14,338 nt of DNA, taken from assembly GCA_900548935.1 (NCBI GenBank), contig URMR01000033.1, positions 1 through 14,338 of the forward strand. Direction: 5' to 3'. This document shows positions 7,151-14,243 of this stretch, in pieces. Each line of letters begins with the position of its first letter. Positions within the stretch are counted from its first letter, which is position 1. The notes under the pieces were generated by a model that saw nothing but the letters and a program-made list of their open reading frames with translations, did not search any database and had not been told where the DNA came from. The DNA comes from an uncultured Collinsella sp. (lineage in GTDB: Bacteria; Actinomycetota; Coriobacteriia; Coriobacteriales; Coriobacteriaceae). The translations under genes and the position numbers were made by a program.

Positions 7151-7873
7151 ATGAATGTAGAAACTGCGCAGCGGCTCGCCGACCTTCGTCGCAGCAAGGG
7201 TTTTAGCCAAGAAGGGCTTGCACGAAAGCTGGGACTGTCGCGCCAGGCGGTCAGTAAATGGGAGCGTGCGGAGAGCTCGCCCGATACCGAGAATCTGATC
7301 TCGCTTGCCAAACTCTATGGCGTGAGCCTGGACGAGCTGCTCAATCCGAGCGATGAGATCGAGGACGATATCGAGTTTGAGAACGAGGACCGCGCCCGTC
7401 AGCGCGAGGCCGAGGCGGCGGAGCGCGCCCGCACCCATGAGGCGGCGGCACGCGCCACGGAGGCAGCTACGCAGGCAAGTGATGCCGCGGCCAAGGCGGC
7501 GCAGGCGGCAAGCTGGAGTGCGCAGGCCGCCAATGCCGCTACGGCGCAGGCGACGAGTGGCACCGCGGTTGGCTCGACTCCGGTGAAGGGCCCGTTCCAG
7601 TCGTTCCCGTATTGGGCCGTGTGCTGGCTGCTGTTCTTTTTGCTGATGTTCCTGTTTGGTGCCGGCCCCTTTGCCGCGCTGATCTTCTTTACGATTCCCA
7701 TCTATCACTGGGTGGCGCGTGCGCTCGATGGTGATTGGGCGCGCGGGGATATTCAGGTTGGTCCGGCGTCGGTGGCAATCAAGGCCCAGGGGAAGGATGC
7801 TTCTGCAGAACCTGATGCTGACGTGGCTACCACGACCACCGCTGAGCCATGTGCCAAAGAGGGTGACGAATGA
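7151..7873 (+). CDS. Membrane-anchored XRE-family transcriptional regulator
   Basis: This 240-residue protein begins with a textbook HTH_3/XRE domain at residues 6-62 (Q-R-L-A-D-L-R-R-S-K-G-F-S-Q, with recognition helix around S-R-Q-A-V-S-K-W-E-R). Residues ~78-135 form a charged, then strikingly Ala-rich, helical or coiled-coil linker. Residues ~153-187 contain two hydrophobic segments (W-A-V-C-W-L-L-F-F-L-L-M and A-A-L-I-F-F-T-I-P) that should span the membrane. A ~50-residue polar tail follows. DNA binding at the membrane through this linker is the obvious reading. It overlaps the next gene by ATGA (stop 7871-7873, start 7870), so the two are translationally coupled. The likely target is its own operon, perhaps in response to an envelope signal; this is inference. 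The plus-strand promoter was not identified. Confidence 0.85.
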   Translation: MNVETAQRLADLRRSKGFSQEGLARKLGLSRQAVSKWERAESSPDTENLISLAKLYGVSLDELLNPSDEIEDDIEFENEDRARQREAEAAERARTHEAAARATEAATQASDAAAKAAQAASWSAQAANAATAQATSGTAVGSTPVKGPFQSFPYWAVCWLLFFLLMFLFGAGPFAALIFFTIPIYHWVARALDGDWARGDIQVGPASVAIKAQGKDASAEPDADVATTTTAEPCAKEGDE

Positions 7874-8769
7874 TGAAGCTCTCGCATGAGTCTAAGAGGC
7901 GCTTGGGCATTGGCATCGGAGCGTTTGTGCTCATCATCGGGCTTGTCGTTGGCACTTCGCGGACTTTGATTCATTTTGATGGACCGTGGAATCTCAACGA
8001 TGTTGTATCCGGCTTGTCTGGTATGGACGATGCGTTTGACGAGGACGATGTTTTTGATGACGGTATTTACTCCGCTCAGTCTCAAAAGCTTTCGAGTGAA
8101 ACCTTCGATGCCGACTCATTCCAGTCCCTTGACCTGGATGTGACGTCGGGTACGGTCGATATTAAGTACGTTTCCGATGGACCGGTGCGTGTCATCGAGA
8201 GTGGTCGCGTTGCAAAAGGAGTAACTGCTTACGATGCTGCCACGCAAAATCTGGCCGAGATTAGGGGCTCTACGCTCAAGATTAACCAGTTCGACTGCGA
8301 TGACGAGCGTGCGCTTGACCGTACGGTCACCATCGAGCTGCCGCGCGAGCTTGCCGATAACATGATGGACATTTCGGCGAATGTGGGGTCGGGGGATCTG
8401 ACGATTACGGACATTGCGTGCCACGACTTCGATTTGACGTTGGACTCGGGAGACATCGAGTTCGCGGGCACCGTGACCGATACCCTGAATGCCGAGGTCG
8501 GTTCGGGCGATGTGACGTTCGAGCTCTACCAGGCCCCCGCGAAGTCGATGGACGTGAGTGTGGGCTCGGGCGATGTGGAGATGACGGTTCCGAACTCGAC
8601 GGGCTTTAAGGCGAGCCTCGCCTTGGGCAGCGGCGACTTCGAGAGCGATTTCCTTCCGCTTGGCTACGACGGCGAGACCGTTTTGAATCTTGAATTCGAT
8701 AACGGCGATAAGTCTGCCACGTATCGTTTTGAGGTCGGTTCGGGCGACATGTCGTTTGATTCGGAGTGA
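7870..8769 (+). CDS. Membrane-anchored DUF4097-type beta-solenoid protein (putative envelope-stress module)
   Basis: This 299-residue protein has a positively charged N terminus (K-L-S-H-E-S-K-R-R), one hydrophobic helix at about 12-29 (signal anchor), an acidic spacer (~50-62), and an outer domain from about 75. The outer domain carries six copies of a [VL]-x-S-G-D-x motif at residues 172, 191, 210, 231, 252 and 289, spaced 19, 19, 21, 21 and 37. That is the turn period of the right-handed beta-solenoid in DUF4097 (LiaX-like) proteins. In Firmicutes such proteins sit in envelope-stress operons beside a regulator. Here the overlapping upstream gene is a membrane-tethered XRE protein, which suggests a sensor/regulator pair. 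A second ATG directly follows the first (7873), so the start may be one codon later. Family is well supported; ligand and role are unknown. Confidence 0.8.
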   Translation: MMKLSHESKRRLGIGIGAFVLIIGLVVGTSRTLIHFDGPWNLNDVVSGLSGMDDAFDEDDVFDDGIYSAQSQKLSSETFDADSFQSLDLDVTSGTVDIKYVSDGPVRVIESGRVAKGVTAYDAATQNLAEIRGSTLKINQFDCDDERALDRTVTIELPRELADNMMDISANVGSGDLTITDIACHDFDLTLDSGDIEFAGTVTDTLNAEVGSGDVTFELYQAPAKSMDVSVGSGDVEMTVPNSTGFKASLALGSGDFESDFLPLGYDGETVLNLEFDNGDKSATYRFEVGSGDMSFDSE

Positions 8770-8816
8770 CGGGCGGTTATCGAAGACTTATAAACCATAG
8801 CTGCGCTGTTTGATGG

Positions 8817-8853
8817 AGGCGCCGGAGCCGTGACGGGCTCCGGCGCCTTTGCC
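8817..8853 (+). terminator. Strong rho-independent terminator after the XRE/DUF4097 operon
   Basis: GGCGCCGGAGCC (8818-8829) pairs perfectly with GGCTCCGGCGCC (8836-8847), with an extra A-T pair at the base and a 6-nt loop, followed by TTTGCCTTT. It ends only about 15 bp before the elp3 start codon, so elp3 needs its own promoter. Confidence 0.85.
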
Positions 8854-8855
8854 TT

Positions 8856-8861
8856 TACAAT
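8856..8861 (+). promoter_or_regulatory. Candidate -10 element for a leaderless elp3 transcript
   Basis: TACAAT (5 of 6 consensus) at 8856-8861 lies six bases before ATG 8868. Transcription would start at or next to the A of the start codon. No -35 is recognisable 17 bp upstream, where the terminator hairpin lies. No usable Shine-Dalgarno exists in the short interval (only GGGGGC abutting the ATG). Confidence 0.45.
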
Positions 8862-8867
8862 GGGGGC

Positions 8868-10775
8868 ATGGAACAGATTATCTTGAACATACTCGAGGCT
8901 CTGCGTCGCGGCGAGACCGTGGACGACAAAGCGCTCGTCAAACTGATACATGCCGAGGCACGCCGTGAGGGTGCCGACAAGCGCGATCTGGCCAAGCGTC
9001 GCCTGCTGCCGTTTTACCAGCGGGTGAAGCGCGAGGAGCCGGCTCGTTGGACGGTATGGAATGTCGACGCCGAGCTAGAGCGTCAACTGCTGCAGGTGCT
9101 ACGCATGAAGCCTCGTCGCACGGCTTCGGGCGTAGCGACCATTACCGTCATCACCAAGCCGTGGCCGTGCTCGGGCGATTGCCTGTTTTGCCCCAACGAT
9201 CTGCGCATGCCCAAAAGCTATCTGCACGCCGAGCCGGCGTGCGCCCGTGCGGAGCAAAACTGCTTCGATCCATATCTGCAGGTGAGCGCCCGTTTGACGG
9301 CGCTTTCGCAGATGGGGCATGCGACCGATAAGATAGAGCTCATCGTGCTCGGTGGCACCTGGAGCGACTATCCGGAAGGGTATCAGACGTGGTTTATGTC
9401 GGAGCTTTTCCGTGCGCTCAATGACGATGCCGTCGCCGGCGTGGCGGCAAACCCCATGTTGGCGCGTCCGGGCATCAGTCGTGCCGAGGCGGGGCGCCTG
9501 CTCGATGACGCTCCCGCCGATGCCCTGCCGCCGGTGGTAGCGGAGCGTCGCGAGCGCTATCGGGCAGCCGGCATTGCGACAGACGAGGTCGAGCTTGCTG
9601 CCGGCGTTGCCGACGACCAGTGGCGTGTGGATGCTGCCGTGGGCGGCTACAACCGTGCGGTGCGTCGTCTGTACGGCCCCGGTACGCCGTGGGGCGAAGT
9701 CGCCGAGTGGCAGACGGCAACGATGGAGGAACTCGAGCGTCAGCAGCGCATCAATGAGACGGCGAAGCATCGCGTGGTGGGACTCGTTATCGAGACGCGT
9801 CCCGATGCCGTAACGCCGCAGGCTCTCACGCTCATCCGCCGCCTGGGCTGCACCAAGATTCAGATGGGTATCCAGAGCCTCGACCAGCACCTGCTCGATA
9901 TCAACGAGCGTCGCATTTCGGTGGCGCAGGTCGAGCGGGCGTTTTCGCTTGCGCGCCTGTTTGGCTTTAAGATCCATGCGCATTTTATGCTCAACTTGCT
10001 GGGCGCCATACCCGAGGGGGACAAGCGCGACTACGAGCGCTTTATGACCGAAGGGGCCTTCATGCCCGACGAGGTCAAGGTCTACCCGTGCGCGCTCATC
10101 GAGGGCTCGCGTCTGGTGGGCTGCTACGAGCGCGGCGAGTGGCGCCCCTATACCGAGGAAGAACTGCTCGATGTGTTGGCCGACGACATCGTGGTGACGC
10201 CGGCGTTCTGTCGCATTAGTCGCATGATTCGCGACTTTAGTTCCGACGACATTATGGTGGGCAACAAGAAACCCAACCTGCGCCAGCTCGTCGAAAACCG
10301 CTTGGCGGCCCGTGGGGAAGGCGCGACGGTGCGTGAGATTCGCTATCGCGAGATCAGCACAGCGGGTGCCGACTTGGATGAGCTGACCCTTGACGAGGAG
10401 GTGGCGTACGAGACGCCGGTGACGCACGAGCGCTTTTTACAGTGGGTGACACCGCAGGGCAAGATCGCGGGCTTTTTGCGGTTGTCGCTGCCCGACCATT
10501 CGTTTGTTGCCGCGCATGCGGACGAGTTACCGACGACGCCGGACGAGGCGATGATTCGCGAGGTGCACGTGTATGGCATGGCGGCACGCGTGGGCGACCA
10601 GGGCCAGGCGGCGCAGCATCACGGGTTGGGGCGTTTGCTCGTAGAGCGTGCGTGCGAGATTGCCCGGGATGCGGGTTATGCGCGCATCAACGTGATCAGC
10701 GCGATCGGTACGCGCGAGTACTATCGCCATTTGGGTTTTTACGACCACGGACTCTATCTGCAAAAGGAGCTCTAG
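8868..10775 (+). CDS. elp3: Elp3: tRNA uridine(34) 5-carboxymethyl-forming radical SAM/GNAT enzyme
   Basis: This 635-residue enzyme catalyses the acetyl-CoA- and SAM-dependent first step of wobble-uridine cm5U-type modification. The N-terminal tRNA-binding region (1-85) ends in KPRRTASGVATI (81-92). The radical SAM domain follows, with the 4Fe-4S motif C101-S-G-D-C105-L-F-C108, then P-K-S-Y-L-H-A-E-P-A, LGGTWSDYP (161-169), VVGLVIETRPD (303-313), IQMGIQSLD (331-339), IHAHFMLNLLG (369-379) and DEVKVYP (401-407). The C-terminal GNAT domain (~490-635) has REVHVYG, the acetyl-CoA loop Q-H-H-G-L-G-R-L (583-590) and YYRHLGF (618-624). Roughly 90 extra residues lie between FRALN (181) and the VVGLVIETRPD motif compared with the Elp3 proteins I know. 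The last codons contain the Shine-Dalgarno of the next gene, whose ATG abuts this stop. Confidence 0.93.
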   Translation: MEQIILNILEALRRGETVDDKALVKLIHAEARREGADKRDLAKRRLLPFYQRVKREEPARWTVWNVDAELERQLLQVLRMKPRRTASGVATITVITKPWPCSGDCLFCPNDLRMPKSYLHAEPACARAEQNCFDPYLQVSARLTALSQMGHATDKIELIVLGGTWSDYPEGYQTWFMSELFRALNDDAVAGVAANPMLARPGISRAEAGRLLDDAPADALPPVVAERRERYRAAGIATDEVELAAGVADDQWRVDAAVGGYNRAVRRLYGPGTPWGEVAEWQTATMEELERQQRINETAKHRVVGLVIETRPDAVTPQALTLIRRLGCTKIQMGIQSLDQHLLDINERRISVAQVERAFSLARLFGFKIHAHFMLNLLGAIPEGDKRDYERFMTEGAFMPDEVKVYPCALIEGSRLVGCYERGEWRPYTEEELLDVLADDIVVTPAFCRISRMIRDFSSDDIMVGNKKPNLRQLVENRLAARGEGATVREIRYREISTAGADLDELTLDEEVAYETPVTHERFLQWVTPQGKIAGFLRLSLPDHSFVAAHADELPTTPDEAMIREVHVYGMAARVGDQGQAAQHHGLGRLLVERACEIARDAGYARINVISAIGTREYYRHLGFYDHGLYLQKEL

Positions 10776-11654
10776 ATGAACAAGCCAAGTGTTTCTGCTG
10801 GCGTCGTTGCCGGCGTTGCCCTGGGAGCTGCGGCGCTTGGTGCGGCTGCCGTCGCTGTTCGCGCTGCCTGTCTGCAGGTTGCGAGGACCCGCAATGGGTT
10901 GGCGCGTGTGAAACGCGTGCACGATGAGGGCGGCGATGAGATTCGCGTGTTGGTGCAAGGCGGCGTCTACCAAAGCGCGAGTTACGTTGGCGAGCGCTGG
11001 GCAGAGCCCGTCTTTGCGTACTATCGTGCGTTTGACGACGTGTTTGAGGCCGAGGATGCGATGCGCGACGCTTATGGTCACGGTATCGACCGCATGCTGA
11101 TGCTGGGCGGCGGCGGGTTTGCCTATCCTAAATTCGCCCTGATGTCGCACGAGGGCTTGCGCATGGATGTCATCGAGTATGACGGAGAGATTACGCGCCT
11201 GGCGCGCCGCTGGTTCTACCTAGACGAGCTGGAGCGCGCGGCGGGCGATCGCCTGCGGGTGATAACCGCTGAGGCTCGCTCGTATTTGGGTGTGACGAGC
11301 GTGGGCCATCGTCGCTACGACGTGGTCGTGAGCGATTGCTTTGGCGGTGCCGAGCCCGTACGCGAGCTGGCGACGGTTGAGGCATTGCGTTTGGTGCGGG
11401 GCGGCCTGAACCCCGGGGGTATCTACGTGGCCAATATCGTGAGCGCAAACGAGGGGAGCGATGTGACGTTCCTGCGCGACTGCGCTGCCACGGCACTCGA
11501 GGTATTCGTCCACGCCTGGGTGGTCCCATGTGGCGATGCAGAGTTCGGCGGCGAGGAAAACTACCTGCTCATCGCCAGCGACGGCAACTACGCCTTTGCC
11601 GAAGCCGTGCCCTTCGACACCGACTTCCTCGGCACCGTCCTTCACGACAAATAA
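10776..11654 (+). CDS. Membrane-anchored spermidine-synthase-fold (SAM methyltransferase-like) protein
   Basis: This 292-residue protein starts at ATG 10776, the base after the elp3 TAG. AAGGAG (10764-10769), six bases before the start, lies inside the elp3 coding sequence, which implies coupled translation. Residues ~8-33 form an Ala/Gly/Val-rich helix, probably a membrane anchor. The Rossmann core contains RMLMLGGGGFAYP (106-118, SAM/dcSAM glycine loop), M-D-V-I-E-Y-D (130-136), the acidic strand end, R-L-R-V-I-T-A-E-A (159-167) and Y-D-V-V-V-S-D187-C-F-G-G. These match the spermidine synthase family. Residues that normally bind putrescine are not conserved: QGGVYQSASYVGERW replaces the DG..Q.....DE..YHE region. 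It may not make spermidine and could be a methyltransferase or a binding protein. It ends 26 bp from the convergent helicase stop. Confidence 0.7.
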   Translation: MNKPSVSAGVVAGVALGAAALGAAAVAVRAACLQVARTRNGLARVKRVHDEGGDEIRVLVQGGVYQSASYVGERWAEPVFAYYRAFDDVFEAEDAMRDAYGHGIDRMLMLGGGGFAYPKFALMSHEGLRMDVIEYDGEITRLARRWFYLDELERAAGDRLRVITAEARSYLGVTSVGHRRYDVVVSDCFGGAEPVRELATVEALRLVRGGLNPGGIYVANIVSANEGSDVTFLRDCAATALEVFVHAWVVPCGDAEFGGEENYLLIASDGNYAFAEAVPFDTDFLGTVLHDK

Positions 11655-11680
11655 GTTTCCCCGTCCCAAAAAGACTGGTC

Positions 11681-14125
11681 TTAGGCGTGGTCGCGCCAGC
11701 CGAGAACGCGCTGCTTCATGCCCTCGATGTCGAGCACGCCTTCGGCGAAGCCTTTGCGCACAAGCTCCTCGGGAACGTACTCGTCGTAGCGATCAAAATA
11801 AGGCACCTCGCCGGGATAGACGAGCTCGATGGGGTCGAAGTCTTTCTCGGCTTCGGCGGCGAGCACTTCAAAGAACGTCTCCTCGTCGGCCTTCATTTTA
11901 AACTGCATAAAGTACGGGCGTGACGGATCGAGCCCGCGAAGGCCCAGCTCCGCGGCGCATTTAATCTTGAGCATGCGCTCGAGTGCCAAAAAGGCGTAGC
12001 TGCCCAACCAGGGGAAGAGCACCCAGGTGTCGCCACCCAGGTTGATGAGCGGCTTAGTTCCCGCGCCCGAAAGCTTGGCCGTATGACGAGCCTGCACTAA
12101 GCGGGCCCGTGCGTTACCCATGAGGTACGGATATGCCGCGTGCTCAGTGAGCGCTTGGCGCATGCGCTCGAGCACATGCGTGTTAATGTCGCCGGGGCAG
12201 TCGCCAAAGTAGGCCGGCACCCGGCCTTTGACCTGCGTGGCAAAGACGGTATGGCGCTTCCAGTCCACTTCTTCGACAATCCAGCAATGTCCGGCGATGG
12301 CGATGCGCTCACCGGGCGGTGGCGGGTTGACAATCGTGCCCAGCTCGGCCGATTCACTGCGAACGGTAAACTCCTCGTTTTCCTGGAATACGGCGTAGAA
12401 CTTAAAGTTGTTGATGATGCGCTCGCCCGCGAGACCTACGATGAGCCCACCGCCCTCGGTGACCTGGATGTGGTCGATCTTGATGAGGTGACGCAGCAGT
12501 ACGCGATAGTCATCGGCCGAGACGCGATGGAAATAGCTGAGTGTGAGCACGCGCTGGGCAAGCTCGGCCGGCGTGAGCTCGCCGGTGCTGGCGAGGGTCG
12601 ACATGGTCTGGTGATAGAGCAAGCTGTAGGGTAGTCGATCGAGCTCGGGTGGCTCGACCCACTTTTCTTCGCGATAGAGTTGTACCAGCGCGATGCCCTG
12701 CAGGAGCTTCCATGGAATGGTCTCGGGCATCATCGTGCGCGGCTCGGGCTCCTCCTCGCGCATGACAAACCACATCTCGGGCGGAAGATCGCGGCGGCCT
12801 GTGCGCCCCATGCGCTGCAAAAAGGAGCTGACGGTAAACGGCGCATCGATCTGGAACGCGCGCTCCAGGCGGCCGATATCGATGCCGAGCTCCAGCGTAG
12901 AGGTGGTGACGGTTGTCTGTGCCTGCTCCTCATCGCGCATGAGTTCCTCGGCCGTCTCGCGCAACGATGCCGAAAGATTGCCGTGATGAATGAGAAAGCG
13001 GTCGGGCTCGTGCCGGTTCTCGCAGTAGCTACGCAGCATGGAGCATACGGCCTCTGCCTCCTCGCGTGAGTTGGCAAAGACCAGGCACTTGCGGCCGCGC
13101 GTATGCTCAAAGATATAGCCCATACCGGGGTCGGCGTTGTCGGGCGCCGTGTCGGTGGGGTTGAGAAGCGCCTGCTCGGTCGCTCGTGGGATGTCGACTT
13201 CGCCCTCGGGGGCCGAGGAAGTGTGACGGTCTTTGGGAGCGGCCTTGCCCCGCGCCTGCTCGCGACGTTGACGGCGTTCCTCTTGTGTAAGCTGTCCGCT
13301 GTGGCGCATGTCTTGTCCGGATGCGGGCAGTGCCGCGGGTGCCGCTGCCTCAATGCGCTCGCACGCAAGCACTTCGGCCTCTTGAGGACCCATGCTCTCG
13401 AATCCCCGCTGCTGTGCCTGGGGACCCGAGTTGTAGAAGTGCTCCATGGAGATACGCCACACGCGACGCGGTTCTTCAAAGCGGGGGATAACGCAGTCGC
13501 GCCCCGTTCCCTGTGAGAGAAAAGCACCCGTGCGTTCCGGGTCCCCGATGGTGGCCGAAAGGCCAATGCGGCGGGGCTGCACGCCTGCCATGCGCGAGAG
13601 GCGCTCGATAAGGCAGAGCGTCTGCCCGCCGCGGTCGCCGCGCATGAGCGAATGGACTTCGTCGATAACCACATAGCGCAGGTCGCAGAATATACGAGGG
13701 ATCGCCATGTGCTTATGGATCAGGAGCGCCTCGAGTGACTCGGGCGTAATTTGTAGGATGCCACTTGGCTTTTTGATGAGTTTGGCCTTGTGTGATTGCG
13801 AGACATCGCCATGCCAGTGCCAGACGGGGATGTCGGCTTCTTCGCACAGGTCGTTGAGGCGGACGAACTGATCATTGATGAGCGCTTTGAGGGGGCCGAT
13901 GTAGAGGGCGCCCACGCTCGCGGGCGGGTTCTCCCAAAACTCAGTCAGGATGGGAAAGAAGGCCGCTTCTGTTTTGCCGGAAGCTGTGGATGCCGTCAGG
14001 AGCACATTGTCTTGTGTGTTAAAGATTGCATCTGCCGCCGCAACCTGAATGGAGCGCAGGCTCTCCCAATCGTGGGAGTAGATGAAGTCTTGGATAAACG
14101 GGGCGTAGCGGTCAAAGGCGTTCAC
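11681..14125 (-). CDS. Lhr-like DEAD/DEAH-box helicase
   Basis: Starting at GTG 14125, preceded by AGGAGG (14135-14130), the protein has 814 residues. RecA-like domain 1 has a Q-like region RSIQ (24-27), motif I ASTASGKTE (45-53), GPLKALINDQ (77-86), TPES (127-130), motif II DEVH (155-158) and motif III SAT (190-192). RecA-like domain 2 has LVFANSREEAE (348-358), HHGNLS (380-385), TSTLELGIDIG (408-418) and motif VI QRMGRTGRR (437-445). The pattern is that of Lhr-type superfamily II helicases, though shorter than full Lhr. Between the two RecA domains, residues ~232-333 form a charged low-complexity insert (E-E-R-R-Q-R-R-E-Q-A-R) absent from compact helicases. The ~370-residue C-terminal part carries the winged-helix and beta-rich region expected for Lhr cores. 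The role is probably DNA or RNA unwinding in repair or RNA processing; the substrate is unknown. It stands alone between a partial gene and a convergent operon. Confidence 0.78.
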   Translation of the reverse strand: MNAFDRYAPFIQDFIYSHDWESLRSIQVAAADAIFNTQDNVLLTASTASGKTEAAFFPILTEFWENPPASVGALYIGPLKALINDQFVRLNDLCEEADIPVWHWHGDVSQSHKAKLIKKPSGILQITPESLEALLIHKHMAIPRIFCDLRYVVIDEVHSLMRGDRGGQTLCLIERLSRMAGVQPRRIGLSATIGDPERTGAFLSQGTGRDCVIPRFEEPRRVWRISMEHFYNSGPQAQQRGFESMGPQEAEVLACERIEAAAPAALPASGQDMRHSGQLTQEERRQRREQARGKAAPKDRHTSSAPEGEVDIPRATEQALLNPTDTAPDNADPGMGYIFEHTRGRKCLVFANSREEAEAVCSMLRSYCENRHEPDRFLIHHGNLSASLRETAEELMRDEEQAQTTVTTSTLELGIDIGRLERAFQIDAPFTVSSFLQRMGRTGRRDLPPEMWFVMREEEPEPRTMMPETIPWKLLQGIALVQLYREEKWVEPPELDRLPYSLLYHQTMSTLASTGELTPAELAQRVLTLSYFHRVSADDYRVLLRHLIKIDHIQVTEGGGLIVGLAGERIINNFKFYAVFQENEEFTVRSESAELGTIVNPPPPGERIAIAGHCWIVEEVDWKRHTVFATQVKGRVPAYFGDCPGDINTHVLERMRQALTEHAAYPYLMGNARARLVQARHTAKLSGAGTKPLINLGGDTWVLFPWLGSYAFLALERMLKIKCAAELGLRGLDPSRPYFMQFKMKADEETFFEVLAAEAEKDFDPIELVYPGEVPYFDRYDEYVPEELVRKGFAEGVLDIEGMKQRVLGWRDHA

Positions 14126-14206
14126 GGGGCCTCCTTTCAACAGCTAATCTCTCAACGCGGTGGGCAGTGGTTTGCTGCATGACTGCTTCAACGTTTGCCC
14201 AGATAA
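14126..14206. other. Short intergenic region upstream of the Lhr-like helicase gene
   Basis: It contains the Shine-Dalgarno AGGAGG (14135-14130, minus) that fixes GTG 14125 as the start. A TTG at 14140 in frame lies upstream of that site and is therefore unlikely to be used. I see no clear promoter and no other structure here. Confidence 0.55.
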
Positions 14207-14243
14207 AACCTGCCAAAATAAACCTGTCCCTTTTTGGCAGGTT
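14207..14243 (-). terminator. Stop-adjacent palindrome with GGGACA core, likely terminator of the right-edge gene
   Basis: AACCTGCCAAAA (14207-14218) and TTTTGGCAGGTT (14232-14243) are exact 12-bp inverted arms around a 13-nt loop. Read on the minus strand, it begins within the stop codon TAA (14244-14242) and runs CCTGCCAAAAAGGGACAGG..., ending GGCAGGTTTTATCT, so a short T-rich tail follows the stem. The loop junction AAAAAGGGACA parallels AAAGGGGACA in the palindrome at 292-347, and both start at a stop codon. It looks like a REP-like dispersed element acting as a terminator. Confidence 0.7.

Noticed and set aside
7440..7560. Repetitive GCGGCG/GCCGC run in the XRE gene, considered as a DNA repeat array
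   Set aside because: It follows from an Ala-rich helical linker with varied codons. There is no fixed repeat unit at DNA level.
9099..10427. A 442-codon open frame on the minus strand inside elp3
   Set aside because: It lies wholly antisense to a gene with unmistakable Elp3 motifs. Its translation has no family resemblance and shows the composition expected of a GC-rich shadow frame.
11671..11682. AAGACTGGTCTT between the convergent elp3-linked gene and the Lhr-like helicase, considered as a terminator
   Set aside because: The arms are only 5 bp with a 2-nt loop, too tight to fold as a standard hairpin, and no T-run follows in either direction. It may be chance.
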